Shown here in pieces: positions 28,414-37,850 of a stretch of DNA of 64,000 nt. The notes under the pieces were generated by a model, which had not been told where the DNA came from, ran no database searches, and worked only from the letters and a program-made list of their open reading frames with translations. Source of the stretch: Pseudomonadota bacterium (lineage in GTDB: Bacteria; Pseudomonadota; Alphaproteobacteria; Sphingomonadales; Sphingomonadaceae); NCBI GenBank assembly GCA_018240895.1, contig JAFEEX010000001.1, positions 9,449-73,448 on the forward strand. The letters run 5' to 3'. The position numbers were made by a program, and so were the translations under genes. Positions within the stretch are counted from its first letter, which is position 1, and every line of letters begins with the position of its first letter.

Positions 28414-28884
28414 TTAGCCTTCGCTGACCACAGCCTTGACGATCTTGCCCGGCTCGCGCGGAGGTTCGCCCTTGGGCAGGGCATCGACGTGTTCCATGCC
28501 TTCAACCACGTTGCCCCAGACGGTATATTGCCGATCAAGGAAGGTGGCATCGTCAAACACGATGAAGAACTGGCTGTTGGCCGAATGGGGCGCGTTGGTG
28601 CGCGCCATCGAAACCGCGCCGCGCACGTGCGGCTCGGCGTTGAATTCGGCCTGAAGGTCAGGCTTGGACGATCCGCCCATGCCCGTGCCGTTGGGGCAGC
28701 CGCCCTGGGCCATGAAACCGGGGATCACGCGGTGGAACTTGATCCCGTCATAGAACCCTTCGCCGGCCAGTTCCTTGATCCGGGCGACGTGGCCGGGGGC
28801 CAGGTCGGGGCGCAGCTTGATCTTGACGTCGCCGCCCTCACCATTGCCGGTGTCGAGCGTCAGGGTCAGGTATTCGTCGGCCAT
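28414..28884 (-). CDS. ppiB: Cytoplasmic cyclophilin-type peptidyl-prolyl isomerase
   Basis: A 156-aa cyclophilin without a signal peptide. The active-site motif FHRVIPGFMAQGG and SANSQFFIVF with TVWGNVVEGMEHVD are intact, so it should be an active prolyl isomerase in the cytoplasm. Divergent from mgtE. Confidence 0.94.
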   Translation of the reverse strand: MADEYLTLTLDTGNGEGGDVKIKLRPDLAPGHVARIKELAGEGFYDGIKFHRVIPGFMAQGGCPNGTGMGGSSKPDLQAEFNAEPHVRGAVSMARTNAPHSANSQFFIVFDDATFLDRQYTVWGNVVEGMEHVDALPKGEPPREPGKIVKAVVSEG

Positions 28885-28985
28885 GAATGGATACTCCTGC
28901 TGGTTTTGCCCGCCGATATAGGGTGGACGCGGGCAAAGTCACGTATTGGTTGCTTTTGCGGTTTGGTCGCCTAGACCCTCCGCCC

Positions 28986-30413
28986 GTGACTCCCGAGGAC
29001 TTTTCCCCTGACGCGCTGATCGAAACCGCCCCGGCGGCCGAACCGCCGCGCGAAAGCGAAAGCCTGGACGAGGAGAACACACTGAAAAAGGACTTCGTCC
29101 GCCGCGTGCGCGATGCGCTGGAAGCTGGCGAGGATGACCGGGTTTATGACCTGGTGGAGCCGCTCCACCCGGCTGACATCGCCGACCTGTTCGAATTGCT
29201 GAACGCCGACGAGCGCCCGGCGCTGGCCAAGGCCATCAGCGATTTGATGAGCAGCGAGGTCTATGCCGAACTGAACGATTATGTCCGCGAGGACATAGTC
29301 GAGGCACTGCCGGCGGAGACCGTGGCCGACATCGCCGAACAGCTCGACACCGATGACGCGGTGGCGATGCTGGAAGACCTTGACCACGCGGACCAGCAGG
29401 CCGTTCTGGCCGAGATGGAGCCAGAGGACCGCGCGGCGATCGAAACCGCGCTGTCCTATCCCGAGGAATCCGCCGGCCGCCTGATGAGCCGCGATTTCGT
29501 TGCGGTTCCCGAACATATGACCGTGGGCGATCTTATCGATTACCTGCGCGAAGGGCGCGATCTGGCCAACGAGTTCTGGGAAGTGTTCGTGGTTGATGCC
29601 CGGCACAAACCGCTTGGCACCTGCCAACTTTCCTGGATTCTGCGCTGCCCGCGATCAATCGCCCTGACCGACGTGATGAAGCGCGACCAGACCCTGATCC
29701 CGGTGACGATGGATCAGGAAGAGGTGGCGCTGCGGTTCCAGAAATATGCCCTGATCAGCGCTGCGGTGGTGGATGAGGATGGGCGGCTGGTGGGCCAGAT
29801 CACGGTCGATGACGTGGTCCACATCATTCAGGAAGAAGCCGGGGAGGATGCGCTGGCGCTGTCAGGCGCGGGTGATGGTGACATCAACGAGCCGCTGCCC
29901 CTGACGATCCGCAGCCGGATGGCGTGGCTGTTCATCAATATGCTGACGGCTATTCTGGCCAGTTCCGTGGTGGCCGCATTCGAAGCTACCATTGCCAAGC
30001 TGGTGGTGCTGGCGGTGATCATGCCGATCATCACCGGAATGGGCGGCAATGCCGCAACCCAGACCATGGCGGTTACAGTGCGCGCGCTGGCCACCAACCA
30101 GCTTACCGATTCCAACACCTGGCGGATGATCGCCCGCGAATGGTGGATCGCCAGCGCCAACGGCATCGGCTTTGGCATTCTGATGGCGCTGGCCTGTCTG
30201 CTGGTCTATCACGATGCCAAGCTGGCGCTGGTGGCGATGATGGCGATGCTGCTGAATTCACTGAACGCCGGGCTTTCCGGCGTGCTGATTCCCCTGGGCC
30301 TCAACAAGCTGAAGATCGATCCTGCGGTCGTTTCAACGGTGTTCGTCACCACCATGACCGATACGCTGGGGTTCTTCTTCTTCCTTGGCCTGGCCACGCT
30401 GATCCTGCTGTAA
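28986..30413 (+). CDS. mgtE: Magnesium transporter MgtE
   Basis: A 475-aa Mg2+ channel: a cytoplasmic MgtE_N superhelical domain (about residues 35-160), two CBS domains (about 165-290), and five C-terminal transmembrane helices with the pore motif MPIITGMGGNAATQT. The frame is open back to 28887, only 2 bases from the ppiB start; the GTG at 28986 is preferred because it leaves a 101-bp divergent promoter region. DUF1489 follows after 3 bases. Confidence 0.93.
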   Translation: MTPEDFSPDALIETAPAAEPPRESESLDEENTLKKDFVRRVRDALEAGEDDRVYDLVEPLHPADIADLFELLNADERPALAKAISDLMSSEVYAELNDYVREDIVEALPAETVADIAEQLDTDDAVAMLEDLDHADQQAVLAEMEPEDRAAIETALSYPEESAGRLMSRDFVAVPEHMTVGDLIDYLREGRDLANEFWEVFVVDARHKPLGTCQLSWILRCPRSIALTDVMKRDQTLIPVTMDQEEVALRFQKYALISAAVVDEDGRLVGQITVDDVVHIIQEEAGEDALALSGAGDGDINEPLPLTIRSRMAWLFINMLTAILASSVVAAFEATIAKLVVLAVIMPIITGMGGNAATQTMAVTVRALATNQLTDSNTWRMIAREWWIASANGIGFGILMALACLLVYHDAKLALVAMMAMLLNSLNAGLSGVLIPLGLNKLKIDPAVVSTVFVTTMTDTLGFFFFLGLATLILL

Positions 30414-30416
30414 CCG

Positions 30417-30815
30417 ATGCCGCTTCACCTGACCAAAGTTGCCTATGGCGCCACCTCGCTGGAAGATATGCGAAGCTGGTTTGCGACCCGCGGGGAAGAA
30501 GCGCTGCTGACGACGCGATACCTGCCCAAACGCCACGAGGAGATCGTGCCGGGCGGATCGCTGTTCTGGATCTACAAGCATCAACTGGTGATGCGCAGCC
30601 CGATCCTGCGGTTTACCGAAGCAGAGGGCGGTAAGACGCACATCGTCATTGCCGCCACACTGATCGACGTGCTGCCCCAACCCAAGCGCGCGCATCAGGG
30701 CTGGCGCTATCTGGAAGACAAGGATGCCCCGCGCGATCTGGCCGATGGCGAGACGACAGGCGACGTCATGCCGGGCGGTCTGGCCAGCGATCTGGCCCGG
30801 CTGGGGCTGGTCTGA
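30417..30815 (+). CDS. DUF1489-family protein
   Basis: A 132-aa cytoplasmic protein of a family found mainly in alphaproteobacteria. Recognisable parts are HLTKVAYGATSLEDMRSW, TRYLPKRHEEIVPGGSLFWI and HQGWRYLEDKDAPRDL. Function is unknown. It begins 3 bases after mgtE and is probably co-transcribed with it. Confidence 0.88.
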   Translation: MPLHLTKVAYGATSLEDMRSWFATRGEEALLTTRYLPKRHEEIVPGGSLFWIYKHQLVMRSPILRFTEAEGGKTHIVIAATLIDVLPQPKRAHQGWRYLEDKDAPRDLADGETTGDVMPGGLASDLARLGLV

Positions 30816-30940
30816 ACCGCCCCCTTCAACGAAGTTTTCCTATCCGGCGCAACGGCATTGCTCTCTTCGCGCGGCAGGCGCAGGATGGCAAAGCGCGGTC
30901 AGACGGTATGACGCCGTGATTCCGGGGGGAATGGCAAGCA

Positions 30941-31729
30941 ATGCCTGACGTGTCCGCATTTGACCTGCCCCATGCCGTTGCCGGCCTGCTGGTCGGGTTT
31001 CTGGTGGGGCTTACCGGCGTGGGCGGCGGATCGCTGATGACCCCGCTGCTGGTGCTGGTGTTCGGGGTCAGCCCGGCAACCGCGGTTGGCACCGATCTGC
31101 TCTATGCCGCAATCACCAAGTCGGTCGGCAGCGCGGTGCACGGCGTGCGTGATACAATCGACTGGACCATCGTGCGACGCCTGGCCACCGGCAGCCTGCC
31201 CGCCGCGATCGTGACGCTGATCTCGCTCAATACCTTCATTCACATCGGCCACAGCGCCAACAAGATCATCCTGATCGTGCTGGGCGTGCTGCTGATCCTG
31301 ACTGCGATCGGTATCCTGTTCCAGCGCAAGCTGCTCGCCTATGGCGCGACGCACCATCCCCTGGGATCAGACCACGCGCTGGTGCCCACGATCGTTCTGG
31401 GCGCAGTGCTGGGCGTTCTGGTTTCGCTGACCTCGGTTGGCGCGGGCGCACTGGGCATGACGATTCTGCTGATGCTCTATCGCCGGCTGCCGGTGCAACG
31501 GCTGATCGGATCGGACATTGCCCACGCGGTTCCCCTGGCGCTGGTGGCGGGCTTCGGGCACTGGGTAATCGGCGGGGTCGACGCGACGCTGCTGGTCAAC
31601 CTGCTGATGGGATCAATCCCCGGCGTGATTGTCGGCAGCCTGCTTTCCACCCGCGCACCGGAAAACCTGCTGCGTCCCGCGCTGGCCTTCGTGCTGGTGC
31701 TGTCAGGGATCAAGCTGTTGACGCACTAA
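30941..31729 (+). CDS. TSUP-family (TauE/SafE) sulfite/sulfonate exporter
   Basis: A 262-aa inner-membrane protein with two repeats of about four transmembrane helices. GLLVGFLVGLTGVGGGSL (residues 14-31) and the second GAVLGVLVSLTSVGAGALG are the internal repeat signature. Likely exports a sulfur-containing organic or inorganic anion. Its 3' end overlaps the convergent FrnE-like gene by 20 bases. Confidence 0.9.
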   Translation: MPDVSAFDLPHAVAGLLVGFLVGLTGVGGGSLMTPLLVLVFGVSPATAVGTDLLYAAITKSVGSAVHGVRDTIDWTIVRRLATGSLPAAIVTLISLNTFIHIGHSANKIILIVLGVLLILTAIGILFQRKLLAYGATHHPLGSDHALVPTIVLGAVLGVLVSLTSVGAGALGMTILLMLYRRLPVQRLIGSDIAHAVPLALVAGFGHWVIGGVDATLLVNLLMGSIPGVIVGSLLSTRAPENLLRPALAFVLVLSGIKLLTH

Positions 31730-32405
31730 GCTCTTTCGCCACCACCCGGCGCAGCGCATTGGCATAGGCTTCTGACTCCTGCGCGCCGGGGATCAGGTAT
31801 TTGCCGTTGATCACCATCGCCGGAACGCCGGTAACGTTCAGATCCCAGGCGATCTTTTCTTCCTCGCGCACGATCCCCGCCAAAGCCGCATCTTCCAGCG
31901 CGGCCTCCGCCGCGGCCCGCTCAAACCCGGCGTTCGCCGCAATGTCGATCAGCACTGTGGGATCGGAAACGTTGCGGCGCTGCTGGAAATGGGCATCGAA
32001 AAAGGCCAGCTTGAGCCGGGTCTGGGCCGCAGCCCCGTGTTCGATCAGCGCCCATTTGAGCAGGCGGTGCGCGGCAAAGGTGTTCCAGATCCGGGTTGGC
32101 GGTTCCTGCCCTTGTCCTTGCCAGCGGAAATCGTAACCGGCCCGGTCACCCGCCGTGATCAGCCGTTCGCGCCCTTCACCCGCTTGCTCAAGACTGCGGC
32201 CATATTTGCGCATCACATGATCGCGCCAGTCCTCGCCCTCGCCGGGCATTTCGGGGTTCAGCTCAAACGGCAGCCACCGCACCTCGGCCTCTATCTCTCC
32301 GTCCAGCGCGGCCAGGCCCTTTTGCAACTGGCTATAGCCGACGATGCACCACGGGCACATCACGTCAGACCAGATATCGATGGTGACTTTTGCCGGAGCG
32401 TTCAT
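31710..32405 (-). CDS. DsbA-family oxidoreductase, FrnE-like
   Basis: A 231-aa cytoplasmic thioredoxin-fold protein. The active site is CPWC in WSDVMCPWCIVGY near residue 20, with the cis-Pro loop at VTGVPAMVING. FrnE-like proteins are 2-hydroxychromene-2-carboxylate isomerase/DsbA relatives linked to redox stress. The ATG at 32405 overlaps the nudC stop (ATGA at 32402-32405), so the two are coupled. It is the last gene of a three-gene minus-strand operon. Confidence 0.92.
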   Translation of the reverse strand: MNAPAKVTIDIWSDVMCPWCIVGYSQLQKGLAALDGEIEAEVRWLPFELNPEMPGEGEDWRDHVMRKYGRSLEQAGEGRERLITAGDRAGYDFRWQGQGQEPPTRIWNTFAAHRLLKWALIEHGAAAQTRLKLAFFDAHFQQRRNVSDPTVLIDIAANAGFERAAAEAALEDAALAGIVREEEKIAWDLNVTGVPAMVINGKYLIPGAQESEAYANALRRVVAKELSASTA

Positions 32406-33283
32406 TGCGCGATCCACCATTTGAGCAGGTGATGAGCAATAGCATGAGGCGGGGGCGCTAGGAACCGCCCATCCTCATCCCCGCGCATCGCCGTTTCCAC
32501 TTCCGCGCGGGTGAACCAGTCCGCCTCTTCCAGCTCGGTATGGTCAATCGTCAGTTCGGCGCTGTCAGCGCGGGCGAAGCAGCCGATCATCAGGTTGGAT
32601 GGGAACGGCCAGGGCTGGCTGCCAACATAGGTTACGTCGCGCACCGTCACCCCCGCCTCTTCCAGAACCTCGCGCGCGACGGCTTCCTCTATGCTTTCGC
32701 CCGGTTCGACAAACCCGGCCAGGGTCGAAAAACGGCGGGGCGGAAAGCGGGGCTGGCGGCCCAACAGCAGTTTCCCCTCATGCTCGACCAGCATGATCGT
32801 TACCGGATCAACCCGCGGGAAATGCTCGGCCTTGCAGGCCGGCCCGGTGCAGGTGCGCTGCCAGCCGCCCTTGGCAAGCGCGGTCGGGCTGCCGCAGCGG
32901 GCGCAAAACCGGTGGCGGCAATGCCAATCAACCAGACTGCGCGCCGCGCCATAGATCGCCAGGTCCGCCGGATCGAGCGCGGTCATGGCCGTCCACAGTC
33001 GCGGATTGGGCGGGGCGATCGAACCGATCAGCGCCGGCGATACTTCCGCAAAGCAGCCGCGCCCGTCGATCAGGCCCAGAAACACCAGTTCCGAATTCTC
33101 GTCCGCCTCGGCCAGCGTGCCCCATTCAAGCGTCGATTCGGGCGAGACGGTCGGATCAAGTCCATCAAGCCGCAGCAGCCGCGCCCGCCAGTTCATCAAG
33201 CCGGCGAGTTGCTCCGGATCGGCGCGGATGTGATCGGCCCGGTCCAGCCCTGATCCGGCGAAAGCCATGGTGCCAATGGTCAC
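32402..33283 (-). CDS. nudC: NAD+ diphosphatase / NAD-decapping hydrolase NudC
   Basis: A 293-aa Nudix enzyme. A four-cysteine zinc site (CARC, then CTGPAC) is followed by the Nudix box GFVEPGESIEEAVAREVLEEAG and by SQPWPFPSN, which identifies NADH pyrophosphatases. It hydrolyses NAD(H) and can remove NAD caps from RNA. The GTG at 33283 overlaps the stop of the upstream serine hydrolase (GTGA), supporting that start over the ATG five codons later. Confidence 0.94.
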   Translation of the reverse strand: MTIGTMAFAGSGLDRADHIRADPEQLAGLMNWRARLLRLDGLDPTVSPESTLEWGTLAEADENSELVFLGLIDGRGCFAEVSPALIGSIAPPNPRLWTAMTALDPADLAIYGAARSLVDWHCRHRFCARCGSPTALAKGGWQRTCTGPACKAEHFPRVDPVTIMLVEHEGKLLLGRQPRFPPRRFSTLAGFVEPGESIEEAVAREVLEEAGVTVRDVTYVGSQPWPFPSNLMIGCFARADSAELTIDHTELEEADWFTRAEVETAMRGDEDGRFLAPPPHAIAHHLLKWWIAQ

Positions 33284-34617
33284 GCGCCCAGCCCCCTGGC
33301 CTTCAGGTCGCTGGCCACGGCCTGCGGAAATTCCTTGAGCACCGGCAGCACTTCCTGCGGCATATATTGCACGAACAGTCCGGTGCGCAGCCCCAGCCGG
33401 GTCTGCGCGAAGCCGACCGTGCCCGCCGCGCCGGACCAGCCGAACAGGCCGGCATCCTTGCCCCTGCCCACCAATGCGCCAGCGCCGAAATCATAGTCCG
33501 CAACCCAGGTATCCTTGATGTCCGCGCCCGGCGGCAGCAGGTTGGACGTGGCAAGCCGCACCGCCGCTTCGCCGATCACCCGCTTGCCCTTCACCTTGCC
33601 GCCGTTGACGATCATGGCCAGAAACCGGTCATAGTCCGCTGGGCTGGTGACCAGACCCGATCCGCCAAAGGCAAACGGCGGATGGCGATAAACCGAGCTG
33701 AGCGGCCGATCGATCGGCAGCGGCACCCCGCCCATCAGCGCATAATTGGTTGTCAGCCGCGACAGCGCGGTTTCCGGCACGGTGAAAAAGCTGCTGGTCA
33801 TGCCCAGCGGCATGAACAGACGCTGGTGCAGGAATTCCGCCAGGCTGGGGGTTCCCGCAATCCGCGCGATGACGATGCCCAGCACGTCCAGCCCCATCGA
33901 ATAGCGCCAGCGGGCGCCCGGCTCCGACACCAGCGGAACCGTTGCGGTGCGGCGCAGGAACTCGGCCTGATCTGGCGTGGGCGCGCCATCGTTGATGCCC
34001 GGCATCGGCAGGTTCGAAACGATCCCGGCATTGACGCCCAGCCGCTTCAATTCGTTGGATACCTTGTCCTTGTTCACCCCGGCATAACCCAGCCCTGCCG
34101 TATGAGTCAGCAAGTGGCGAATGGTGATCTGCGTCTGCGCCGGGCGGGCTTCCAGCCCCTTGTGCGGATCAATCGCGACCTGCATCTTCGCAAATTCAGG
34201 CGCGAAATCAGCCAGCGGCTGATCCAGCTTCAGCTTGCCGTCCTCAATCAGCATCATCGCCGCCATGCCGGTAACCGGCTTAGTCATCGAATAGGCGCGG
34301 AACAGGCTGCCGGCGCTGTCGGGATCGTGATCGTCAAACCCTTCGCGGCCGCGCGCGATGTATTCGGGCGGATTGTCACGCCAGCCCAGCGCGGCGATCA
34401 TCCCGGGAACCTCCCCGGCGTCGACATATTTGTTGACCAGCGCGGTCACCGCCGGCCACCCCGCCTGAGCTTTAGCGGCAGTAGCGGCCTGAGCCAGACG
34501 GGGCGCGAACGGCAGCGCGGCAATCCCCGCCCCTGCCCCCGCCAGGCCCGCACCGCGCAGCAGTGACCGGCGCGATAGGGCCGGATTCAGCAAGGCCGGA
34601 TTATCGTTTTGAAACAC
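33280..34617 (-). CDS. Serine hydrolase, class C beta-lactamase / esterase family
   Basis: A 445-aa exported protein. A twin-arginine-type signal (SRRSLLRGAGLAGAGAG, about residues 15-31) starts it. The catalytic SXXK motif is SMTK in FRAYSMTKPVTG near residue 110, and GHG-like and YSMG segments follow. Most such proteins are esterases or DD-peptidase-like enzymes rather than antibiotic resistance determinants. GTG start; first gene of the operon with nudC and the FrnE-like gene. Confidence 0.91.
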   Translation of the reverse strand: MFQNDNPALLNPALSRRSLLRGAGLAGAGAGIAALPFAPRLAQAATAAKAQAGWPAVTALVNKYVDAGEVPGMIAALGWRDNPPEYIARGREGFDDHDPDSAGSLFRAYSMTKPVTGMAAMMLIEDGKLKLDQPLADFAPEFAKMQVAIDPHKGLEARPAQTQITIRHLLTHTAGLGYAGVNKDKVSNELKRLGVNAGIVSNLPMPGINDGAPTPDQAEFLRRTATVPLVSEPGARWRYSMGLDVLGIVIARIAGTPSLAEFLHQRLFMPLGMTSSFFTVPETALSRLTTNYALMGGVPLPIDRPLSSVYRHPPFAFGGSGLVTSPADYDRFLAMIVNGGKVKGKRVIGEAAVRLATSNLLPPGADIKDTWVADYDFGAGALVGRGKDAGLFGWSGAAGTVGFAQTRLGLRTGLFVQYMPQEVLPVLKEFPQAVASDLKARGLGA

Positions 34618-34620
34618 CAG

Positions 34621-35673
34621 CTATTCTCCCCAATCGGTCCGTGCCAGCGCGATCCGCGCCGCCTTGGCAAACAGCGTTGGCAGACCCGCTTCGTCAAGCC
34701 GGTCAACAGCCCACCATTCACCTTCCGCACCAAGCCTAGAGTAATCGTTTCCCGAATACAGCATCAATTGCAAATCAAGATCGAAGTGGGTGAAGCTGTG
34801 GTGAACCACGCCGCCCGCCTGCCATATGCCGTCAATCGGCGGATCGCCCTGGCCGTCCCCTCGCGCGCTCCAGCCATCGTCTGGCAGCGCGCGCATTCCG
34901 CCCAGCATCCCGCGCGGGGCGCGGCGCACCAGCCAGACCTGCCCGCCGCGCGCCATCCACCACGCCTTGCCGCGCCGCACCGGGCGTGGCTTCTTCGCCG
35001 CCTTGACCGGGAACCGTTCCGCCCCCTGCGCTCGTCCGGCACAGGCACTGGCCAGCGGGCAAAGCAGGCAGCGGGGCGACCGCGCGGTGCAGATGGTTGC
35101 GCCAAGGTCCATCATCGCCTGGGCAAAATCGCCAGGCCGCACGGCGGGGGTCAGCGCTTCTGCCCGCGCGCGGATAGCCTTGCGCGCGCCGGGCAGCGGA
35201 TCGGCAATGGCATAGAGCCGGGCGATCACCCGTTCGACATTGGCGTCAATCACCGTGGCGCGCCGGCCAAAGGCAATCGCCGCCACCGCCGCCGCAGTAT
35301 AGGCACCCAGCCCCGGCAAGGCGCGCAGGCCGGCCTCATCCCCGGGAAACACGCCGCCGCGCGCCGCCACCACGCGGGCGCAGGCCAGCAGGTTGCGTGC
35401 CCGCGCGTAATACCCCAGCCCGGCCCAGGCGGCCATCACCTGGGCATCGTCGGCTGCCGCCAGCGCCTCAACCGTGGGCCAGCGGGCCAGGAACCTGGCG
35501 AAATAGGGCGCGACCGCCGCCGTGGTGGTCTGTTGCAGCATGATCTCTGAGAGCCAGACCCGATAAGGCTCTGGCGGGGACGATCCCGGCGGGCTGCGCC
35601 ACGGCAGGCTGCGCGCGGCACCATCGTACCATGTCAGCAAATTCTGGCAGATCATCGCGGCGCTGGCATCCAT
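34621..35673 (-). CDS. mutY: A/G-specific adenine DNA glycosylase MutY
   Basis: A 350-aa base-excision repair enzyme that removes adenine opposite 8-oxoguanine. The helix-hairpin-helix motif LPGLGAYTAAAVAAIAFG is followed by the catalytic Asp in ATVIDANVERV. The 4Fe-4S ligands are in CTARSPRCLLCPLASAC, and the C-terminal Nudix-like domain senses 8-oxoG. Start at ATG 35673 (a second ATG at 35655 is possible); divergent from dciA with 29 bases between. Confidence 0.95.
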   Translation of the reverse strand: MDASAAMICQNLLTWYDGAARSLPWRSPPGSSPPEPYRVWLSEIMLQQTTTAAVAPYFARFLARWPTVEALAAADDAQVMAAWAGLGYYARARNLLACARVVAARGGVFPGDEAGLRALPGLGAYTAAAVAAIAFGRRATVIDANVERVIARLYAIADPLPGARKAIRARAEALTPAVRPGDFAQAMMDLGATICTARSPRCLLCPLASACAGRAQGAERFPVKAAKKPRPVRRGKAWWMARGGQVWLVRRAPRGMLGGMRALPDDGWSARGDGQGDPPIDGIWQAGGVVHHSFTHFDLDLQLMLYSGNDYSRLGAEGEWWAVDRLDEAGLPTLFAKAARIALARTDWGE

Positions 35674-35702
35674 CGCCGGGCTATGGCATTGCCGCGCCTG
35701 CA

Positions 35703-36236
35703 ATGGAACGGGATCGCAAAAAAACCGCAGTGTCTTCGCGCCGCTATGAGCGGCAGCGCGGCAGCGGCGTGCGTCCGATTGCCGAACTGATGCCCGAAAT
35801 CGGCCGCACCGCATTCCGCAAATTCGGCTTTGTCCAGTCCAGCGTGGTAACGCGCTGGCCAGAGATTGTCGGGGCCACTCACGCACGGGTCTGCACCCCC
35901 GAATCGATCCGTTTTCCGCCCGGCGCGAAAAGTGACGGGATCCTGCAACTGGTGGTCGTGCCGGCTCACGCCCCACTGATCAGCCATGTGGTGCCCGAAA
36001 TCATGGAGCGGGTGAACCGCTTCTTCGGGTACAAGGCGGTATCCAAGGTAAAGCTGCGGCAAGGCGCGGTTAAGCCGCCGCCCGTAAAGGAAGCGCCCAG
36101 CGCGCCGCCGTCCTTGCGGCCGATCCCGATCGAACTGGGGGAAAGCCTGCGCGACATCGGCGATCCGGAATTGCGCGCAGTGCTGGAATCGCTTGCCCGC
36201 AATCTGGGCACCAAGGAAGAGGATCCGATCCGGTGA
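35703..36236 (+). CDS. dciA: DUF721/DciA-family protein
   Basis: A 177-aa protein whose N-terminal half has the DciA (DUF721) domain: RPIAELMPEIGRTAFRKFGF and VVTRWPEIVGATHARVCTPESI. DciA loads the replicative helicase in bacteria lacking DnaC or DnaI. The C-terminal half is Pro-rich then helical, as in other alphaproteobacterial members. It overlaps the next gene by GTGA at 36233-36236. Confidence 0.85.
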   Translation: MERDRKKTAVSSRRYERQRGSGVRPIAELMPEIGRTAFRKFGFVQSSVVTRWPEIVGATHARVCTPESIRFPPGAKSDGILQLVVVPAHAPLISHVVPEIMERVNRFFGYKAVSKVKLRQGAVKPPPVKEAPSAPPSLRPIPIELGESLRDIGDPELRAVLESLARNLGTKEEDPIR

Positions 36237-36925
36237 AAACCATGTTCCGTTCGCTTGCCCTGCTGCCGATGGCCGCTCTTTCGCTCGCCACCGGGGCATT
36301 CGCCGCCGGCCCGGCCGTCAACTGGAACGCCACGGTTACAGTAACCCCGGCTGGCGGGCATATGTTGGGCAACCCGGCGGCCAAGCTGAAACTGGTGGAA
36401 TATGTCAGCTATACCTGTTCGCATTGCGCCGCATTCCAGCGCGAATCCGAAGGGCAGCTGCGACTGGCCTATGTCCGGTCGGGAAAGGTATCGGTAGAGG
36501 TGCGCCATATGCTGCGCGATCCGATTGACCTGACCGTGGCGATGCTGACCAATTGCGGCACCAAGGACAAGTTCTTCCTGAACCATTCGATGTTCATGCG
36601 CAGCCAGAACACCTGGATCGTCCCCATGACCACCGCCAGCGCCGCGCAGCGCTCCCGCTGGACCACTGGTGATCTGCGCACACGCAACCGGGCAATCGCC
36701 GCCGATTTCCATTTTTACGAAATCATGGAAACGCGCGGATATGACCGCATCACCGTTGATCGATGCCTTGCCGACAAGGCAATGGCCGAGCGGCTGGGTG
36801 CCCAGGCCCAGGCCGGCAGCGAAATCGGGATAACCGGAACGCCTTCCTTCACCCTCAATGACGCATTGCTGACAGGCACTTATGAATGGTCTGTCCTGCG
36901 CCCGCAAATCGACGCCGCGCTGTAA
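36233..36925 (+). CDS. DsbA-type thioredoxin-fold protein 1, periplasmic
   Basis: A 230-aa exported protein with a cleavable signal peptide (AALSLATGAFAA, about residues 12-24) and a thioredoxin_4 domain. The active site is CSHC in VEYVSYTCSHCAAF near residue 64, and the cis-Pro loop is ITGTPSFTLN. GTG start at 36233 overlapping the dciA stop; an ATG at 36242 is an alternative. It is the first of three tandem paralogues before smc. Confidence 0.9.
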   Translation: MKTMFRSLALLPMAALSLATGAFAAGPAVNWNATVTVTPAGGHMLGNPAAKLKLVEYVSYTCSHCAAFQRESEGQLRLAYVRSGKVSVEVRHMLRDPIDLTVAMLTNCGTKDKFFLNHSMFMRSQNTWIVPMTTASAAQRSRWTTGDLRTRNRAIAADFHFYEIMETRGYDRITVDRCLADKAMAERLGAQAQAGSEIGITGTPSFTLNDALLTGTYEWSVLRPQIDAAL

Positions 36926-36955
36926 GCCGCGCCCTGCCCAAACCGGAGACTAGCC

Positions 36956-37714
36956 ATGCCCCTTTTTGCCTCCCGCAAGCTTGCCATCGCCGCCGCCATC
37001 GTCCCGCTCGCGCTGGGTCTGGCCGCCTGCAAGAAGGAGGCCGCCGGCACTGCGACGCTAAGCGGAGCGCCCATTGCCAAGGTGGCCCCGCCGGCGGGCA
37101 AGGCCTGGTCAGAAGTGGTCTCTGCCACGCCTGACGGCGGCTATCGCATGGGCAACCCCGATGCACCGATCAAGGTGATCGAATTTGGCGCGCTGTCCTG
37201 CTCACACTGCGCGGAATACTCCGAAAAATCGAGCGCGGAGATGCGCTCAACCTTCGTCGATTCGGGCCGGGTCAGCTATGAATTGCGGCTGATGCTCAAC
37301 AACGCGCTGGATATGCCGGCAGCCTTGCTGACCACTTGCGGATCGCCAGACGCCGTCCTGCCGCTGGCCGATCAGTTCTGGGGCTGGCAGCGCACCATGT
37401 TTGACAATATCAAGGCTGCGGGCGATGCCAGACTGAACGCGGTTGGCCAGTTGCCGCGCGACAAGCAGGCGGCCGCCATGGCAAGCGTCACCGGGATGGA
37501 CCAGTTCTTTGCCGCGCGCGGGATTGCGCGCGATCAGGCGGCGATCTGCCTGGCCGATACGGCAAAGGCAGAGCGGCTGGCCAAGGCCGCCAGCGACTAT
37601 GCCGAAACCTATCAGATCACCGGCACGCCCACCTTCTACATCAACGGGGCCAAACAGGAATTCAACACCTGGGAAATGATGAAGCCCCAGCTTGAAAAGA
37701 TGGGCGCGCGATAA
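36956..37714 (+). CDS. DsbA-type thioredoxin-fold lipoprotein 2
   Basis: A 252-aa protein with a lipobox LAAC (Cys near residue 24) directly followed by Lys-Lys. Mature start PIAKVAPPAGKAW, then MGNPDAPIKVIEFGALSCSHC with active site CSHC, and a cis-Pro loop ITGTPTFYING. Likely an outer- or inner-membrane anchored thiol oxidoreductase facing the periplasm. Closely related to the next gene, indicating a tandem duplication. Confidence 0.92.
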   Translation: MPLFASRKLAIAAAIVPLALGLAACKKEAAGTATLSGAPIAKVAPPAGKAWSEVVSATPDGGYRMGNPDAPIKVIEFGALSCSHCAEYSEKSSAEMRSTFVDSGRVSYELRLMLNNALDMPAALLTTCGSPDAVLPLADQFWGWQRTMFDNIKAAGDARLNAVGQLPRDKQAAAMASVTGMDQFFAARGIARDQAAICLADTAKAERLAKAASDYAETYQITGTPTFYINGAKQEFNTWEMMKPQLEKMGAR

Positions 37715-37850
37715 AATTCGCACCCGGCGAACCGGCGCAGCACCGATTCCTGTGGAATAGGGCGGCATTCGTCGCCAGTGGCGCTTTGAAACGGGGACCG
37801 CGCTGGGTTAGCCTCGGGCGATTATCATTCCGATCAGTGCAGGATTCCCC

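Noticed and set aside
33280..34617. Class C beta-lactamase resistance gene
   Set aside because: Only the general SXXK serine-hydrolase fold is supported; operon context with nudC and a FrnE-like gene and lack of a nearby AmpR argue for a housekeeping esterase-like role.
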